NCBI GenBank assembly: GCA_032027005.1
Contig: JAVSMW010000002.1
Coordinates: 223,627 to 287,626, forward strand
Source: JAVSMW01 sp032027005
Lineage (GTDB): Bacteria > Bacillota > Thermincolia > Thermincolales > UBA2595
Reading direction: 5' to 3'
DNA: 64,000 nucleotides
The position numbers and the translations under genes were made by a program. Below the pieces are notes generated by a model that was given only the letters and a program-made list of their open reading frames with translations, ran no database searches and was not told where the DNA came from. Positions 51,793 through 59,862 of this stretch are shown piece by piece. How positions within the stretch are numbered: position 1 is the stretch's first letter; each line of letters opens with the position of its first letter.

Positions 51793-52392
51793 TTGCTTTA
51801 TTATGCGGAGCCTGTCGCCAGACTGATTGATGAGTTGGGCAAGCTGCCCGGTATTGGGCCCAAAACAGCCCAAAGACTGGCTTTTCACTTACTTAATAAT
51901 GATATTGGAGAAGCCCGGGACCTTGCCAGGGCGATTATAGAGGCGAAAGAAAAGATTAGGTACTGCTCTGTCTGCAGTAATCTTACTGATACAGATCCAT
52001 GTCAGACCTGCCGGGACGATACCCGTAACAGGTCCGTTATATGTGTTGTGGAAGAGCCTCGAGATGTTGTTGCCATTGAGCGGACAAGAGAATACCGGGG
52101 ACTTTATCATGTTTTACAGGGCGCAATTTCGCCTATGGAAGGAATAGGCCCGGATAAGCTCAAAATTAAAGAGCTTTTAGCCCGGCTTCAGGATAATCAG
52201 GTTAAAGAAATCATCGCTGCCACCAACCCCAATATTGAGGGTGAAGCAACCGCTATGTACCTGGCCAGGCTGATAAAGCCCTTGGGAATTAAAGTCACCC
52301 GCATAGCGCACGGCCTTCCTGTAGGCGGTGACCTGGAATATGCCGACGAGGTTACCCTGTCCAAGGCATTTGAGGGCAGGCGGGAAATTTAA
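51793..52392 (+). CDS. recR: recombination mediator RecR
   Basis: Recombinational repair protein of 199 residues that acts with RecF and RecO to load RecA. It has a helix-hairpin-helix (ELGKLPGIGPKTAQRLAF), a zinc finger (CSVCSNLTDTDPCQTC) and a Toprim domain (VICVVEEPRDVVAIE). TTG 51793 is the start; AGGTG lies 8 nt upstream and the N-terminus LYYAEPVARLIDEL fits the family. Confidence 0.95.
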   Translation: MLYYAEPVARLIDELGKLPGIGPKTAQRLAFHLLNNDIGEARDLARAIIEAKEKIRYCSVCSNLTDTDPCQTCRDDTRNRSVICVVEEPRDVVAIERTREYRGLYHVLQGAISPMEGIGPDKLKIKELLARLQDNQVKEIIAATNPNIEGEATAMYLARLIKPLGIKVTRIAHGLPVGGDLEYADEVTLSKAFEGRREI

Positions 52393-52449
52393 AAATACAT
52401 ATTTACTTATAAAATGTTTTGTGCTAAAATACCCTTAAACTTATTTTTT

Positions 52450-52742
52450 TAACAGCACTGACGGAGATAAGTAAGCTGGTTTGTTCTATACAGGGAAGCG
52501 GGGCCGTTGACTGAGAGTCCCCTAAGAAGCTGCCGGTTGAAATTCCCTCCCGAGCTGCCGGTTGAAAGGTAACAGGATTACCGAGTAGATTGGGCCGGAA
52601 CTCCACCGTTATCAGGCAGAGGGTATGTTAGTACCTGCGCATAAGGGAGTTACATATTTTGTTTAAGATGATGTAACTAATCCGGGTGGTAACGCGGAAG
52701 TGATTGAGCTTTCGTCCCGAACAGGGATGAAAGCTTTTTTTA
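52450..52742 (+). promoter_or_regulatory. T-box riboswitch before aroF-pheA (complete)
   Basis: Stem I begins near 52455 (CTGACGGAGATAAGTAAG contains the GA/AGTA bulge elements) and closes with CCG...TCAG near 52606-52616. A stem III hairpin GCAG...TACCTGC follows. The T-box GGGTGGTAACGCGG is at 52684-52697, and the terminator GAGCTTTCgTCCC...GGGAtGAAAGCTTTTTTT at about 52706-52742. The bulge UGGU implies a discriminator base A on the tRNA, which excludes tRNA-Trp (G) and fits tRNA-Phe or tRNA-Tyr. I could not fix the specifier codon. Confidence 0.88.
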
Positions 52743-52799
52743 TTTGCCGGATATGCGGGTATATAATTTTACTCTGAGTGAGTGAATTACAGGCGGAAG

Positions 52800-52879
52800 C
52801 TTTTGTTTTCCTTTTGTAATTAAAATGGGTGGTACCGCGGAAGTTAAGCTTTCGTCCCTGAGGGATGGAAGTTTTTTTT
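52800..52879 (+). promoter_or_regulatory. second T-box expression platform without its own stem I
   Basis: GGGTGGTACCGCGG (52827-52840) and the terminator AAGCTTTCGTCCC...GGGATGGAAGTTTTTTTT (about 52845-52879) repeat the 3' half of a T-box. Only about 57 nt separate it from the first terminator, too short for a stem I. It is either a tandem antiterminator fed by the first decoding domain or the scar of a partial duplication. Confidence 0.75.
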
Positions 52880-52923
52880 GTTTCTTAAAAACAATTTTTA
52901 CAGATAATAAGGAGGAAATTTAA

Positions 52924-53937
52924 ATGGTTATTGTTATGGATTTAAGGGCTGATGAGAAACAAATAAAAAATGTTAAGAAGAGATTGGAAAGTCTCGGTTT
53001 TAAGACTCACTTGATCAGGGGTGTGGAAAGAATAGTTATTGGTGCCATTGGTGACCGTAAAGAAATTATCTCTTCAGGAATAGAATTAATGCCTGGAGTA
53101 GAGAAAATTGTACCCATTATGAAGCCCTTTAAATTGGTGAGCCGGGAAGGAAAAACAGAGAATACGGTAGTGCATATTAAGAATTTTGATATTGGCGGCA
53201 ACGATCTGGCTGTAATTGCCGGTCCTTGTGCGGTAGAAAGCCGCGAGCAGCTGATGGAGACAGCCAATTTAGTAAAAGAGGCTGGGGCTAAGGCTATCAG
53301 GGGAGGAACTTTTAAACCCAGAACATCACCCTATAGTTTTCAGGGCATGGAGGAAGAGGGGCTGGAACTTCTCGCAGAAGCCGGCAATACCACCGGGCTT
53401 GCCACCATTACGGAAGTAATTGATGAGGCCAGCCTGGCGGTTGCTTTGAAATATGTAGATATTATTCAAATAGGAGCCAGAAACATGCAGAACTTTCAGC
53501 TCTTAAGAGCTGCCGGGAGGATTCAAAAACCTGTGGTCTTAAAAAGGGGTCTGTCGGCAACAATTGAAGAATGGCTTATGGCTGCTGAATATATTATGTC
53601 AGGTGGCAATTACGACGTTATTTTGTGTGAACGTGGGATCAGGACCTTCGAAACATACACCAGAAACACGCTGGACCTCAGCGCAGTTCCTGTAATTAAG
53701 CAGCTCAGCCACCTGCCGGTCATTGTTGATCCCAGCCATGCCACCGGGGAGTGGCGGTTGGTGGCACCGCTGGCCAAAGGTGCCGTTGCCGCAGGTGCTG
53801 ACGGTCTCTTAATCGAAGTTCATCCAGACCCGGTCAAGGCTTTGTGTGACGGCCCGCAGTCATTGACTCCCAACAACTTTTCTGCTTTAATGCAGGACCT
53901 GGGCTTAGTTGCCAAAGCCGTTGGACGAAATGTATAG
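52924..53937 (+). CDS. aroF: 3-deoxy-7-phosphoheptulonate synthase (DAHP synthase, AroA-I-beta/KDOPS-like type)
   Basis: First enzyme of the shikimate pathway: PEP plus erythrose 4-phosphate to DAHP. The 337-residue protein has an N-terminal ferredoxin-like regulatory domain (about 1-85: IKNVKKRLESLGFKTHLIRG) fused to the TIM barrel with AGPCAVES, GGTFKPRTSPYSFQG, LCERGIRTFE and VDPSHATG. The FL domain gives Tyr/Phe feedback control in this class (as in Thermotoga). AAGGAGG precedes ATG 52924. A T-box leader adds control by charged tRNA. It is cotranscribed with pheA. Confidence 0.94.
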   Translation: MVIVMDLRADEKQIKNVKKRLESLGFKTHLIRGVERIVIGAIGDRKEIISSGIELMPGVEKIVPIMKPFKLVSREGKTENTVVHIKNFDIGGNDLAVIAGPCAVESREQLMETANLVKEAGAKAIRGGTFKPRTSPYSFQGMEEEGLELLAEAGNTTGLATITEVIDEASLAVALKYVDIIQIGARNMQNFQLLRAAGRIQKPVVLKRGLSATIEEWLMAAEYIMSGGNYDVILCERGIRTFETYTRNTLDLSAVPVIKQLSHLPVIVDPSHATGEWRLVAPLAKGAVAAGADGLLIEVHPDPVKALCDGPQSLTPNNFSALMQDLGLVAKAVGRNV

Positions 53938-53949
53938 GGGGTGCAATAG

Positions 53950-55080
53950 ATGCAAGGGGAATATGGTTATTTAGGACCGAAAGGTACTTATTCAGAAGAG
54001 GCTCTTGAACTATTTTTAAATAAGGAGCCTACCGGATGTGTGATATATCCCAGCATTGACCGGGTTATTCGGGCAGTGGCAGAGGGTGAAATAGCAAGGG
54101 GATTAGTGCCTATAGAGAATTCCATTGAAGGAACGGTTAACCTCACCATCGATTTACTTACAGCTAATACAAACCTGAAAATTGTCGGGGAAGTTATTCT
54201 TCCCATAAAGCATCAACTCCTGGTGAAAAAAGATGCCTTGAAAGAGAAAATAAAGTTAATTGTTTCCCATCCACAGGCTATTGCCCAGTGTAGAAAATAT
54301 ATCACTCAGAAGTACCCTTCCGTGGAAGTTAATGAGGTTAACAGCACAGCTGAGGCTGCGTTAATGGCCAGCCGGAGTGATGGAAGTGTTGCGGCAATAG
54401 GCAACGAGAGAGCGGCAAGAAATTATTCATTAGAGGTAATTGACAGTGATATTCAGGACTGCCAGGATAATCAAACCAGATTTGTAATCATTTCAACAGA
54501 GGATGGGCCATCCCCGGAACAGGCTAAAACCTCCCTGATAATTTCTATTACTGACCGTCCGGGTGGACTCTACCAAATCCTCAGGGAATTTGCTCTGGCC
54601 AATATTAACCTGACCAGAATAGAATCAAGGCCTGCCAAAACTAATTTGGGCGATTATTTGTTTTTTGTTGATTTTCTGGGCTCGCTCCATGATCCGGTGG
54701 TGGAAAAGTGCCTGGATGCTGTCCGGGATATCGCAGCATCATTAAGGATACTAGGTTCCTACCAGGTTTGGAGCGAAAGGGATGGAAGCCAGGAGGTTTC
54801 TGAAAACACTCCTTCGTTAGATGGCATCAGACAAGATATTGATATTATAGATTACCAGATTGTGGAACTGCTCGCTAAAAGAACCCAGCTTGTCTCGGTA
54901 GTCGGTTCGCTAAAAAAGCAGGCAGCAATTAAAGATAATCGGCGGGAGGAAGAGGTCTTGGCCCGGGTCAGGAGAAATGCTCTCAAAAAGGGAGTAGACC
55001 CTGAACTTATAGAAAAAGTATACCAGATGTTTTTTGACCATTTTGTGACCCTGCAGGAAAAACAACAAAGTAGTAAGTAA
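53950..55080 (+). CDS. pheA: prephenate dehydratase with ACT domain and C-terminal chorismate mutase
   Basis: A 376-residue fusion. The dehydratase (1-180) has GYLGPKGTYSEEAL, PIENSIEGTVN and the catalytic TRF in NQTRFVIIS. The ACT domain (about 196-275: SITDRPGGLYQILREFALA, IESRP) senses phenylalanine. An AroQ-type chorismate mutase follows at about 289-370 (IRQDIDIIDYQIVELLAKRT, VGSLKKQ). The order PDT-ACT-CM is the reverse of the E. coli P-protein, where CM comes first. AGGGGGTG precedes ATG 53950. With aroF and the T-box it forms a phenylalanine-directed operon inserted between recR and yaaL. Confidence 0.94.
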   Translation: MQGEYGYLGPKGTYSEEALELFLNKEPTGCVIYPSIDRVIRAVAEGEIARGLVPIENSIEGTVNLTIDLLTANTNLKIVGEVILPIKHQLLVKKDALKEKIKLIVSHPQAIAQCRKYITQKYPSVEVNEVNSTAEAALMASRSDGSVAAIGNERAARNYSLEVIDSDIQDCQDNQTRFVIISTEDGPSPEQAKTSLIISITDRPGGLYQILREFALANINLTRIESRPAKTNLGDYLFFVDFLGSLHDPVVEKCLDAVRDIAASLRILGSYQVWSERDGSQEVSENTPSLDGIRQDIDIIDYQIVELLAKRTQLVSVVGSLKKQAAIKDNRREEEVLARVRRNALKKGVDPELIEKVYQMFFDHFVTLQEKQQSSK

Positions 55081-55107
55081 GCAGGAAAAAAGATGAATAA
55101 CTTGTCT

Positions 55108-55152
55108 CCCCCTTCAATATATTTTAATAAACTGAAGGGGGTGTTATTTTTT
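55108..55152 (+). terminator. terminator hairpin that also holds the yaaL ribosome binding site
   Basis: CCCCCTTCA (55108-55116) pairs with TGAAGGGGG (55133-55141), followed by TGTTATTTTTT. The 3' arm GAAGGGGG is the ribosome site of the next gene (ATG 55153), so it can end the pheA transcript or hide the ribosome site. Confidence 0.7.
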
Positions 55153-55476
55153 ATGAAGGGAAGTATAATTAAGTTAAAAAACAAAATATTAGACCTAATT
55201 AATGTAGGACAAGCAGTCGGACAGGTCCTCGGGCAGCCTGTTGAACAAGAACAGGACTTTTTTGAACAGCTCAAAGAAGCCCACCGGGAATGGCAGATAG
55301 CTTTAAATAACTACAACTTTAGCTCAGACCCGGACTTTGTTGATTATTCAATTTTTAACATTGATGCCAGGGAAAGGGAATATATCTACTTAATTAAAAG
55401 GGCCCGGAAAGAGAATATTGTGATGGATCTAAAAATTGATGGAAACGATTTTGCAACGAGCTTTGATAATCAATAA
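55153..55476 (+). CDS. DUF2508 (YaaL-like) protein
   Basis: About 107 residues. Conserved motifs are FFEQLKEAHREWQIALNNYN and the C-terminal VDYSIFNIDAREREYIYLIKRA. The frame opens earlier at ATG 55093, but ATG 55153 has GGGGGTG 9 nt upstream, while the upstream codons lie in a terminator hairpin. The gene sits just before bofA as yaaL does in Bacillus; the function is unknown. Confidence 0.85.
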   Translation: MKGSIIKLKNKILDLINVGQAVGQVLGQPVEQEQDFFEQLKEAHREWQIALNNYNFSSDPDFVDYSIFNIDAREREYIYLIKRARKENIVMDLKIDGNDFATSFDNQ

Positions 55477-55491
55477 AAGGAGGCGTTGGCC

Positions 55492-55755
55492 TTGGATATC
55501 AACATCATTATAGCATTTGGATTAGGCTTATTGTTAATCTTCCTGGTTGGTAAGGTGATGTTATTCCCGTTAAGAATGGTTTTCAAATTAATCATCAATG
55601 CTATAGTTGGCGGTTTGGTATTATGGGTGATCAATTATGTCGGTTCCTACTTCGGGATTCACATCCCGCTTAATCCTATTACTGCATTGACTGTAGGGTT
55701 TTTAGGCATTCCCGGAATAGTAGTGCTTTTAGTAATCCAGCAGATAATTAAATAG
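55492..55755 (+). CDS. bofA: BofA-like pro-sigma-K processing inhibitor
   Basis: About 87 residues with two or three membrane segments (IIIAFGLGLLLIFLVGKVML, IINAIVGGLVLWVINYVGSY, and ALTVGFLGIPGIVVLLVIQQ). The FGIHIPLNPITALTVGFLGIPG tail is the BofA signature. In sporulating cells it holds SpoIVFB inactive until a mother-cell signal arrives. AGGAGG (55478-55483) fits TTG 55492 (8 nt) rather than TTG 55486. It marks the organism as a probable endospore former. Confidence 0.93.
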   Translation: MDINIIIAFGLGLLLIFLVGKVMLFPLRMVFKLIINAIVGGLVLWVINYVGSYFGIHIPLNPITALTVGFLGIPGIVVLLVIQQIIK

Positions 55756-55836
55756 TCTGAATATTAGCTGAATTTAGGAAATTGCGGGCTGAAATTCCTT
55801 GACTACTATAAGAACGTTTAGTATACTAGTATCATT

Positions 55837-55908
55837 AAAAAGGCTTTAGTGACGGTGAAGCCCATTTTTGGGTGTTTTACCGCCTACGACCAAAGCTTTT
55901 ATTTTTTT
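55837..55908 (+). terminator. large structured terminator after bofA
   Basis: AAAAGGCTTT pairs with AAAGCTTTT around a nested CGGT...ACCG stem and a GCCC/GGGT hairpin, followed by T7. The inner structure is longer than needed for a simple terminator; it could be an uncharacterised leader of the next gene. Confidence 0.6.
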
Positions 55909-55920
55909 ATAAATAATTAA

Positions 55921-56637
55921 TTGTTTTTAGTAAATAATAATTTAGAAAAAAAGTCTGGGGGGATCCCCATCGAGCAACGTATTATTGAAGCATACATAGG
56001 TGAATATGCAAGTGGAAAAAGTGAGGTTGCGGTTAACAGAGCCATTGAGCTTCTAAATGAGAAGAGGACCGTCACCCTGGTAGATCTAGACCTGGTCGAA
56101 CCTTTTTATACCCTGCGCCCAATTAAAAATCAGCTTTCTGAAATGGGTCTCTATGTAGTGGCCTGGGAGACTACCGAAACGCTTGGCCTCGGGGAAGCAG
56201 GCAGTACTATAAAACCTGAAGCGCGGTGGGTGTTAAGAAGACCGGGGGACATTATTCTGGATATCGGCTATGGTGTTGAAGGAGCCAGGGTCCTTAATTT
56301 AATAGAAGGGGCCAACAGTGAAAAAGATCTTCATATATATGTAGTTTTAAATATTGGCCGCCCAATGACTGCTTCTGTTAACGATATTATTGAGTATGTT
56401 AGGAGTCTTGGGGTTGTGCACGGGTTAATTAATAATTCTCACCTGGGGGATGACACCACTTTAGAATTTATTCAAAATGGTGCTGAAGTAATTTCTGAGG
56501 CTGCAGAACTATTAAATTTACCGGTTATAGCTACATATATGGAAAAAAGGTTTAACGTTGAGGTTACTGGGTCAACCGATGTCAAGGGCAATCAGATTCG
56601 GTATTTGAACCGTCTCATGACTAAGACATTTTGGTAA
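55921..56637 (+). CDS. MinD/ParA-like P-loop ATPase of unknown role
   Basis: About 220-238 residues. It has a deviant P-loop GEYASGKSE and TLVDLDLVEP (Walker A' style), and ends VTGSTDVKGNQIRYLNRLM. The canonical TTG 55921 has no ribosome site. GGGGGG (55957-55962) instead lies 6 nt before ATC 55969, and no ATG/GTG/TTG follows before the P-loop, so the start is uncertain. It is 66 bp upstream of the four-subunit oxidoreductase operon, which suggests a role in its assembly or control. I do not know a defined function for this family. Confidence 0.7.
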   Translation: MFLVNNNLEKKSGGIPIEQRIIEAYIGEYASGKSEVAVNRAIELLNEKRTVTLVDLDLVEPFYTLRPIKNQLSEMGLYVVAWETTETLGLGEAGSTIKPEARWVLRRPGDIILDIGYGVEGARVLNLIEGANSEKDLHIYVVLNIGRPMTASVNDIIEYVRSLGVVHGLINNSHLGDDTTLEFIQNGAEVISEAAELLNLPVIATYMEKRFNVEVTGSTDVKGNQIRYLNRLMTKTFW

Positions 56638-56702
56638 AAATCCCGGTAGATTCACCCATTTAAATAGACAGCATTGCTATTATTCAGGAGGTGTTAGTTC
56701 TG

Positions 56703-57785
56703 ATGGCTGAAAAGCCTATTCAGGGAGAGAAAAGAGTCTTTATGACAGGGAATGAGGTTGTTGCCTGGGCTGCCCTGGCTGCAAAAGCCGATATCATGTA
56801 TGGGTATCCTATTACACCGCAAAACGAAATTATGCATTATTGGACGCGGATGGCCCCTAAATTCCAAAAGAGATTTTTGCAGACAGAGGATGAGCTGTCT
56901 GCCGGGTTCACTACGGTAGGCGGGGTATTGGCCGGACGTAAAGCATTTACAGCAACTGCCGGACCAGGTAATACACTGATGCAGGAACCCTTATCAATGG
57001 CTGAAATGATGCGCATACCTACTGTTGTGGTTGTCACACAGCGTGGAGGTCCGTCAACAGCGACAGTTATCTACTCACAGCAGGAAGTTACCATGACTAC
57101 ATATGGTGGTAACGGTGAAGGTTTTAGGGTGGTATATTCCACTGCCACTCATCAGGAATTATTCGATTATACAATCAAAGCATTTAATACTGCGTGGAAG
57201 TATCGGTTCCCAGCCTTTGTACTGGGAGACGGCTATCAGGCAAAAATGCGCGAGTCTCTGACTATCTATGATCCTGAAGAAAAAGGAATCAAACTTATTG
57301 AGCCTGTGGCATTTGTTGGCGGGGAGCCTGTAAATGGTGTTAAAGAACCCGTGCACATGCGCAATACTTTAAACACCGAAGAAGAGCTTTACGAGATTGT
57401 TACCAGGTATGATGAGGAGTATACAAAAGTAGCTCCTGAAATTATGGAACACGAAAAATTTGACTGTGATGACGCTGATATTGTAGTGGTCAGCCATGGG
57501 GTTGTTTCCAGGGCAGCTAAGGGTGCAGTACAGGAACTGCGGAATGCCGGTCTCAAAGTCGGGTATTTCAGGCCCATTACCCTCCGTCCTTTCCCTGATC
57601 AGGCGTTGCAGGCTGTTGCCGCCAAAACCAAGACTTTACTTTTGGTAGAGTCAGCTAATGGGCAAATGGCCAAGCTGGTTAAAGCTGCAATATATGGATC
57701 TACCGCCGCCCTTGAACCAATGTTTAAGCCAGGGCTGGGGGTAACATCAGAAGAGATTGTAGCAAAAGTTAAGGGAATGCTTTAA
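56703..57785 (+). CDS. 2-oxoacid:ferredoxin oxidoreductase alpha subunit (Kor/Vor type)
   Basis: The alpha subunit, about 360 residues, binds the oxoacid-derived part of the thiamine complex and has the pyrimidine-binding/transketolase-like fold. GNEVVAWAALAAKADIMYGYPITPQNE at the start, TEDELSAGFTTVGGVLAGRKAFT and GPSTATVIYSQQE are family motifs. GTG 56691 overlaps AGGAGGTG (56685-56692), so ATG 56703 is used. First in a beta-gamma-delta operon. Substrate (2-oxoglutarate, 2-oxoisovalerate or other) cannot be set from sequence; motifs look closest to VorA. Confidence 0.9.
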   Translation: MAEKPIQGEKRVFMTGNEVVAWAALAAKADIMYGYPITPQNEIMHYWTRMAPKFQKRFLQTEDELSAGFTTVGGVLAGRKAFTATAGPGNTLMQEPLSMAEMMRIPTVVVVTQRGGPSTATVIYSQQEVTMTTYGGNGEGFRVVYSTATHQELFDYTIKAFNTAWKYRFPAFVLGDGYQAKMRESLTIYDPEEKGIKLIEPVAFVGGEPVNGVKEPVHMRNTLNTEEELYEIVTRYDEEYTKVAPEIMEHEKFDCDDADIVVVSHGVVSRAAKGAVQELRNAGLKVGYFRPITLRPFPDQALQAVAAKTKTLLLVESANGQMAKLVKAAIYGSTAALEPMFKPGLGVTSEEIVAKVKGML

Positions 57786-57805
57786 GGAGAGGGGGCGTAA
57801 ATGTA

Positions 57806-58558
57806 ATGACGATGATACCACAGATGCCAAAAAGCTGGCGTGTACAAACAAAACCACATAAATTCTGTCCGGGCTGTGGGCACGGTTTAGTGTTAAAAGC
57901 CCTGGGCGAAGCTATCGATGAGCTTGGGATTCAGGATAAAGTAGTATTTGGCTGCGACATCGGATGTTCGCTGCTGGCTGTGGATTTCTTTAATTGTGAT
58001 ACTGTCCAAACCCATCACGGTCGGACAACTCCGGTTGTCACCGGTGTCAAGCGGGCCAATCCGGATGTAGTATGTATTGCTTATATGGGTGATGGCGGCG
58101 GCTATGCCATCGGTTCCCAACATTTAGTCAACGCTGCAGGCAGAAATGAGCGGGTCACCGCAATTCTGGTTAACAACTGCAACTATGCTATGACAGGCGG
58201 CCAAATGGCCCCTACAACCCTTCCCGGAATGAAAACTGAGACGACTCCTTATGGACGTGATGTTGACCAGACCGGTTATCCGACGCAGGGACCGGAAATG
58301 GTTGCTGCAATAACCAGAGAAGGTGCATATATAGCAAGAGGAACTGTTTCAAATTTAAAGCAGTTAAAAGGGTACATTAAGAAAGCTCTCGAGAACCAAA
58401 TGGCAGGTAACGGATTTTCCTTTGTCGAAGCATTGTCTGCCTGTCCCACTAACTGGAGAACCAATGCTAAAGATACTTGGGATTTTGTGGAAAAAGAAAT
58501 GCCGAAGTACTTTAAGGTTGGGGAAATAAAAGCTCCGGCTGCTAAGGAGGGCGAATAA
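57806..58558 (+). CDS. 2-oxoacid:ferredoxin oxidoreductase beta subunit
   Basis: TPP-binding subunit of 250 residues. CPGCGHGLVLKAL and CDIGCS at the N-terminus, and the TPP-Mg motif GDGGGYAIGSQHLVNAAGRN followed by NNCNYAMTGGQ are diagnostic. GGAGAGGGGG precedes; an ATG TAA mini-frame at 57801 lies just before. 20 nt after the alpha gene. Confidence 0.93.
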   Translation: MTMIPQMPKSWRVQTKPHKFCPGCGHGLVLKALGEAIDELGIQDKVVFGCDIGCSLLAVDFFNCDTVQTHHGRTTPVVTGVKRANPDVVCIAYMGDGGGYAIGSQHLVNAAGRNERVTAILVNNCNYAMTGGQMAPTTLPGMKTETTPYGRDVDQTGYPTQGPEMVAAITREGAYIARGTVSNLKQLKGYIKKALENQMAGNGFSFVEALSACPTNWRTNAKDTWDFVEKEMPKYFKVGEIKAPAAKEGE

Positions 58559-58559
58559 G

Positions 58560-59114
58560 ATGGGAATCGCCGTAAAAATTGCCCTTGCCGGTGAGGGTGG
58601 TCAGGGTGTACAATCAGTTGCGGAAATTATTGCAGAAGCTGCTAATGAAGAAGGCAGAGAAGCACTCTATATTCCTAATTTCGGGGTTGAGCAAAGAGGT
58701 GGTGTATCGATTGCCTTTTTGCAAATCGGAGATGAGCGCATCGGATCACCTAAATTCCAGAAAGCCGACATTGTAGTAGCCTTAAGCGAAAGAGCAGTAA
58801 GAAGAACTTTGCAATATGTAGATGAAAATACTATTTTTGTTTATGATACATCTATTGAAGGTGTTGAAGATGCTCTGCCTAAAAATGCAGCCCGTGTTTT
58901 GGGAATCCCTGCTATTGAGGTTTCCAAAAACGAACTCCATCCCAGAGTATTTAATATCATTATTATGGGTGCAGTTGTAAAGGCAACGAGTGTGATTTCT
59001 GAAGAAGATGCCAAAGCTGCTCTCGAGAAAAAGCTTGGGTATAAATTCGAACAAAATCCCAGTCTTAGAGAGTTAAACTTTAAGGCTATTGCCCGGGGCA
59101 TGGAGCTTGTTTAA
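58560..59114 (+). CDS. 2-oxoacid:ferredoxin oxidoreductase gamma subunit
   Basis: A 184-residue subunit with the start AVKIALAGEGGQGVQSVAEI and FGVEQRGGVSIAFLQIGD. It completes the POR_gamma fold that shapes the CoA site. One nt after the beta stop; AAGGAGG 9 nt upstream of ATG 58560. Confidence 0.93.
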   Translation: MGIAVKIALAGEGGQGVQSVAEIIAEAANEEGREALYIPNFGVEQRGGVSIAFLQIGDERIGSPKFQKADIVVALSERAVRRTLQYVDENTIFVYDTSIEGVEDALPKNAARVLGIPAIEVSKNELHPRVFNIIIMGAVVKATSVISEEDAKAALEKKLGYKFEQNPSLRELNFKAIARGMELV

Positions 59115-59143
59115 AATGGCCCGATAATGAGGAGGTAATAACA

Positions 59144-59386
59144 GTGAATGTTGCGTATAAAACCTTCTTCCATGAGGGAGAAAAGGGTACCTGGACTGTG
59201 TTCCCCGCCTTGTGCAAAGGCTGCGGCCTGTGCATAGAAAAGTGCCCCAGGAGTGCTATTGAATGGTCCAAAGAGCTGGGATTCTACGGGACGCCAACTG
59301 TTGAAGCAGATATGGACAAGTGCAATGCCTGTGGAATTTGCAAGACAGTCTGTCCCGATTGTGCTATTGCAGTTACTAAGAAGTAG
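59144..59386 (+). CDS. 2-oxoacid:ferredoxin oxidoreductase delta subunit (2[4Fe-4S] ferredoxin)
   Basis: An 80-residue ferredoxin-like subunit. Cluster motifs CKGCGLCIEKCP and CNACGICKTVCP bind two [4Fe-4S]. GTG 59144 with AGGAGG upstream. Carries electrons from the TPP centre to ferredoxin. Last gene of the operon; a terminator follows. Confidence 0.94.
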   Translation: MNVAYKTFFHEGEKGTWTVFPALCKGCGLCIEKCPRSAIEWSKELGFYGTPTVEADMDKCNACGICKTVCPDCAIAVTKK

Positions 59387-59442
59387 TAGTCTTAAGGCCC
59401 TCTGCTTAGAAGGACTTTAAAATACCACCAGGAATTATAGAA

Positions 59443-59492
59443 GTTAACAACAATTTTCTTATTTTTTAGCGAAATTGTTGTTAATTTTTTAT
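59443..59492 (+). terminator. intrinsic terminator after the OFOR operon
   Basis: TTAACAACAATTT pairs with AAATTGTTGTTAA, followed by T6. The loop is AT-rich, about 15 nt. Confidence 0.9.
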
Positions 59493-59862
59493 GTATTGGA
59501 TGGGGGAATAAAGCAATGGTAGAATAAACATCAAGCCGCTTAATATCGCAACAGATGGGAGTATGGGAGTAATGCGAATAATGCGAATAATCTTTGCTAT
59601 TTATCTTGCCGGGTAAGACATAATTATGCTATTATATAGTTTAATCAATAGTATCAATTACTATACAAATTTCTTTGTAGATCCTTGAAAAGTACATATT
59701 AATGACGGGTGGTATTAATCAATTATCATTCTGGTTACAGTTTAACAACCAAAGATAAGCAGTCAACAGGCTCAAAAAGATATTATGCGGAAAATCGTAT
59801 AGGTTGAAGTTGCCTGGGCGTAAAATGGTTGAAATTTATTTAATTAAGCGGAGGTTTATTTA
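59493..59862 (+). promoter_or_regulatory. nifJ upstream region with a candidate promoter
   Basis: No gene is seen. TTGCCG (59606-59611), 18-nt spacer and TATTAT (59630-59635) with an extended TGC form a possible promoter. The resulting leader is over 200 nt. A GCGAATAAT direct repeat lies near 59573-59591, and ATTAAT...ATTAAT flanks a GC block near 59697-59719. Regulation is not clear. Confidence 0.45.
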
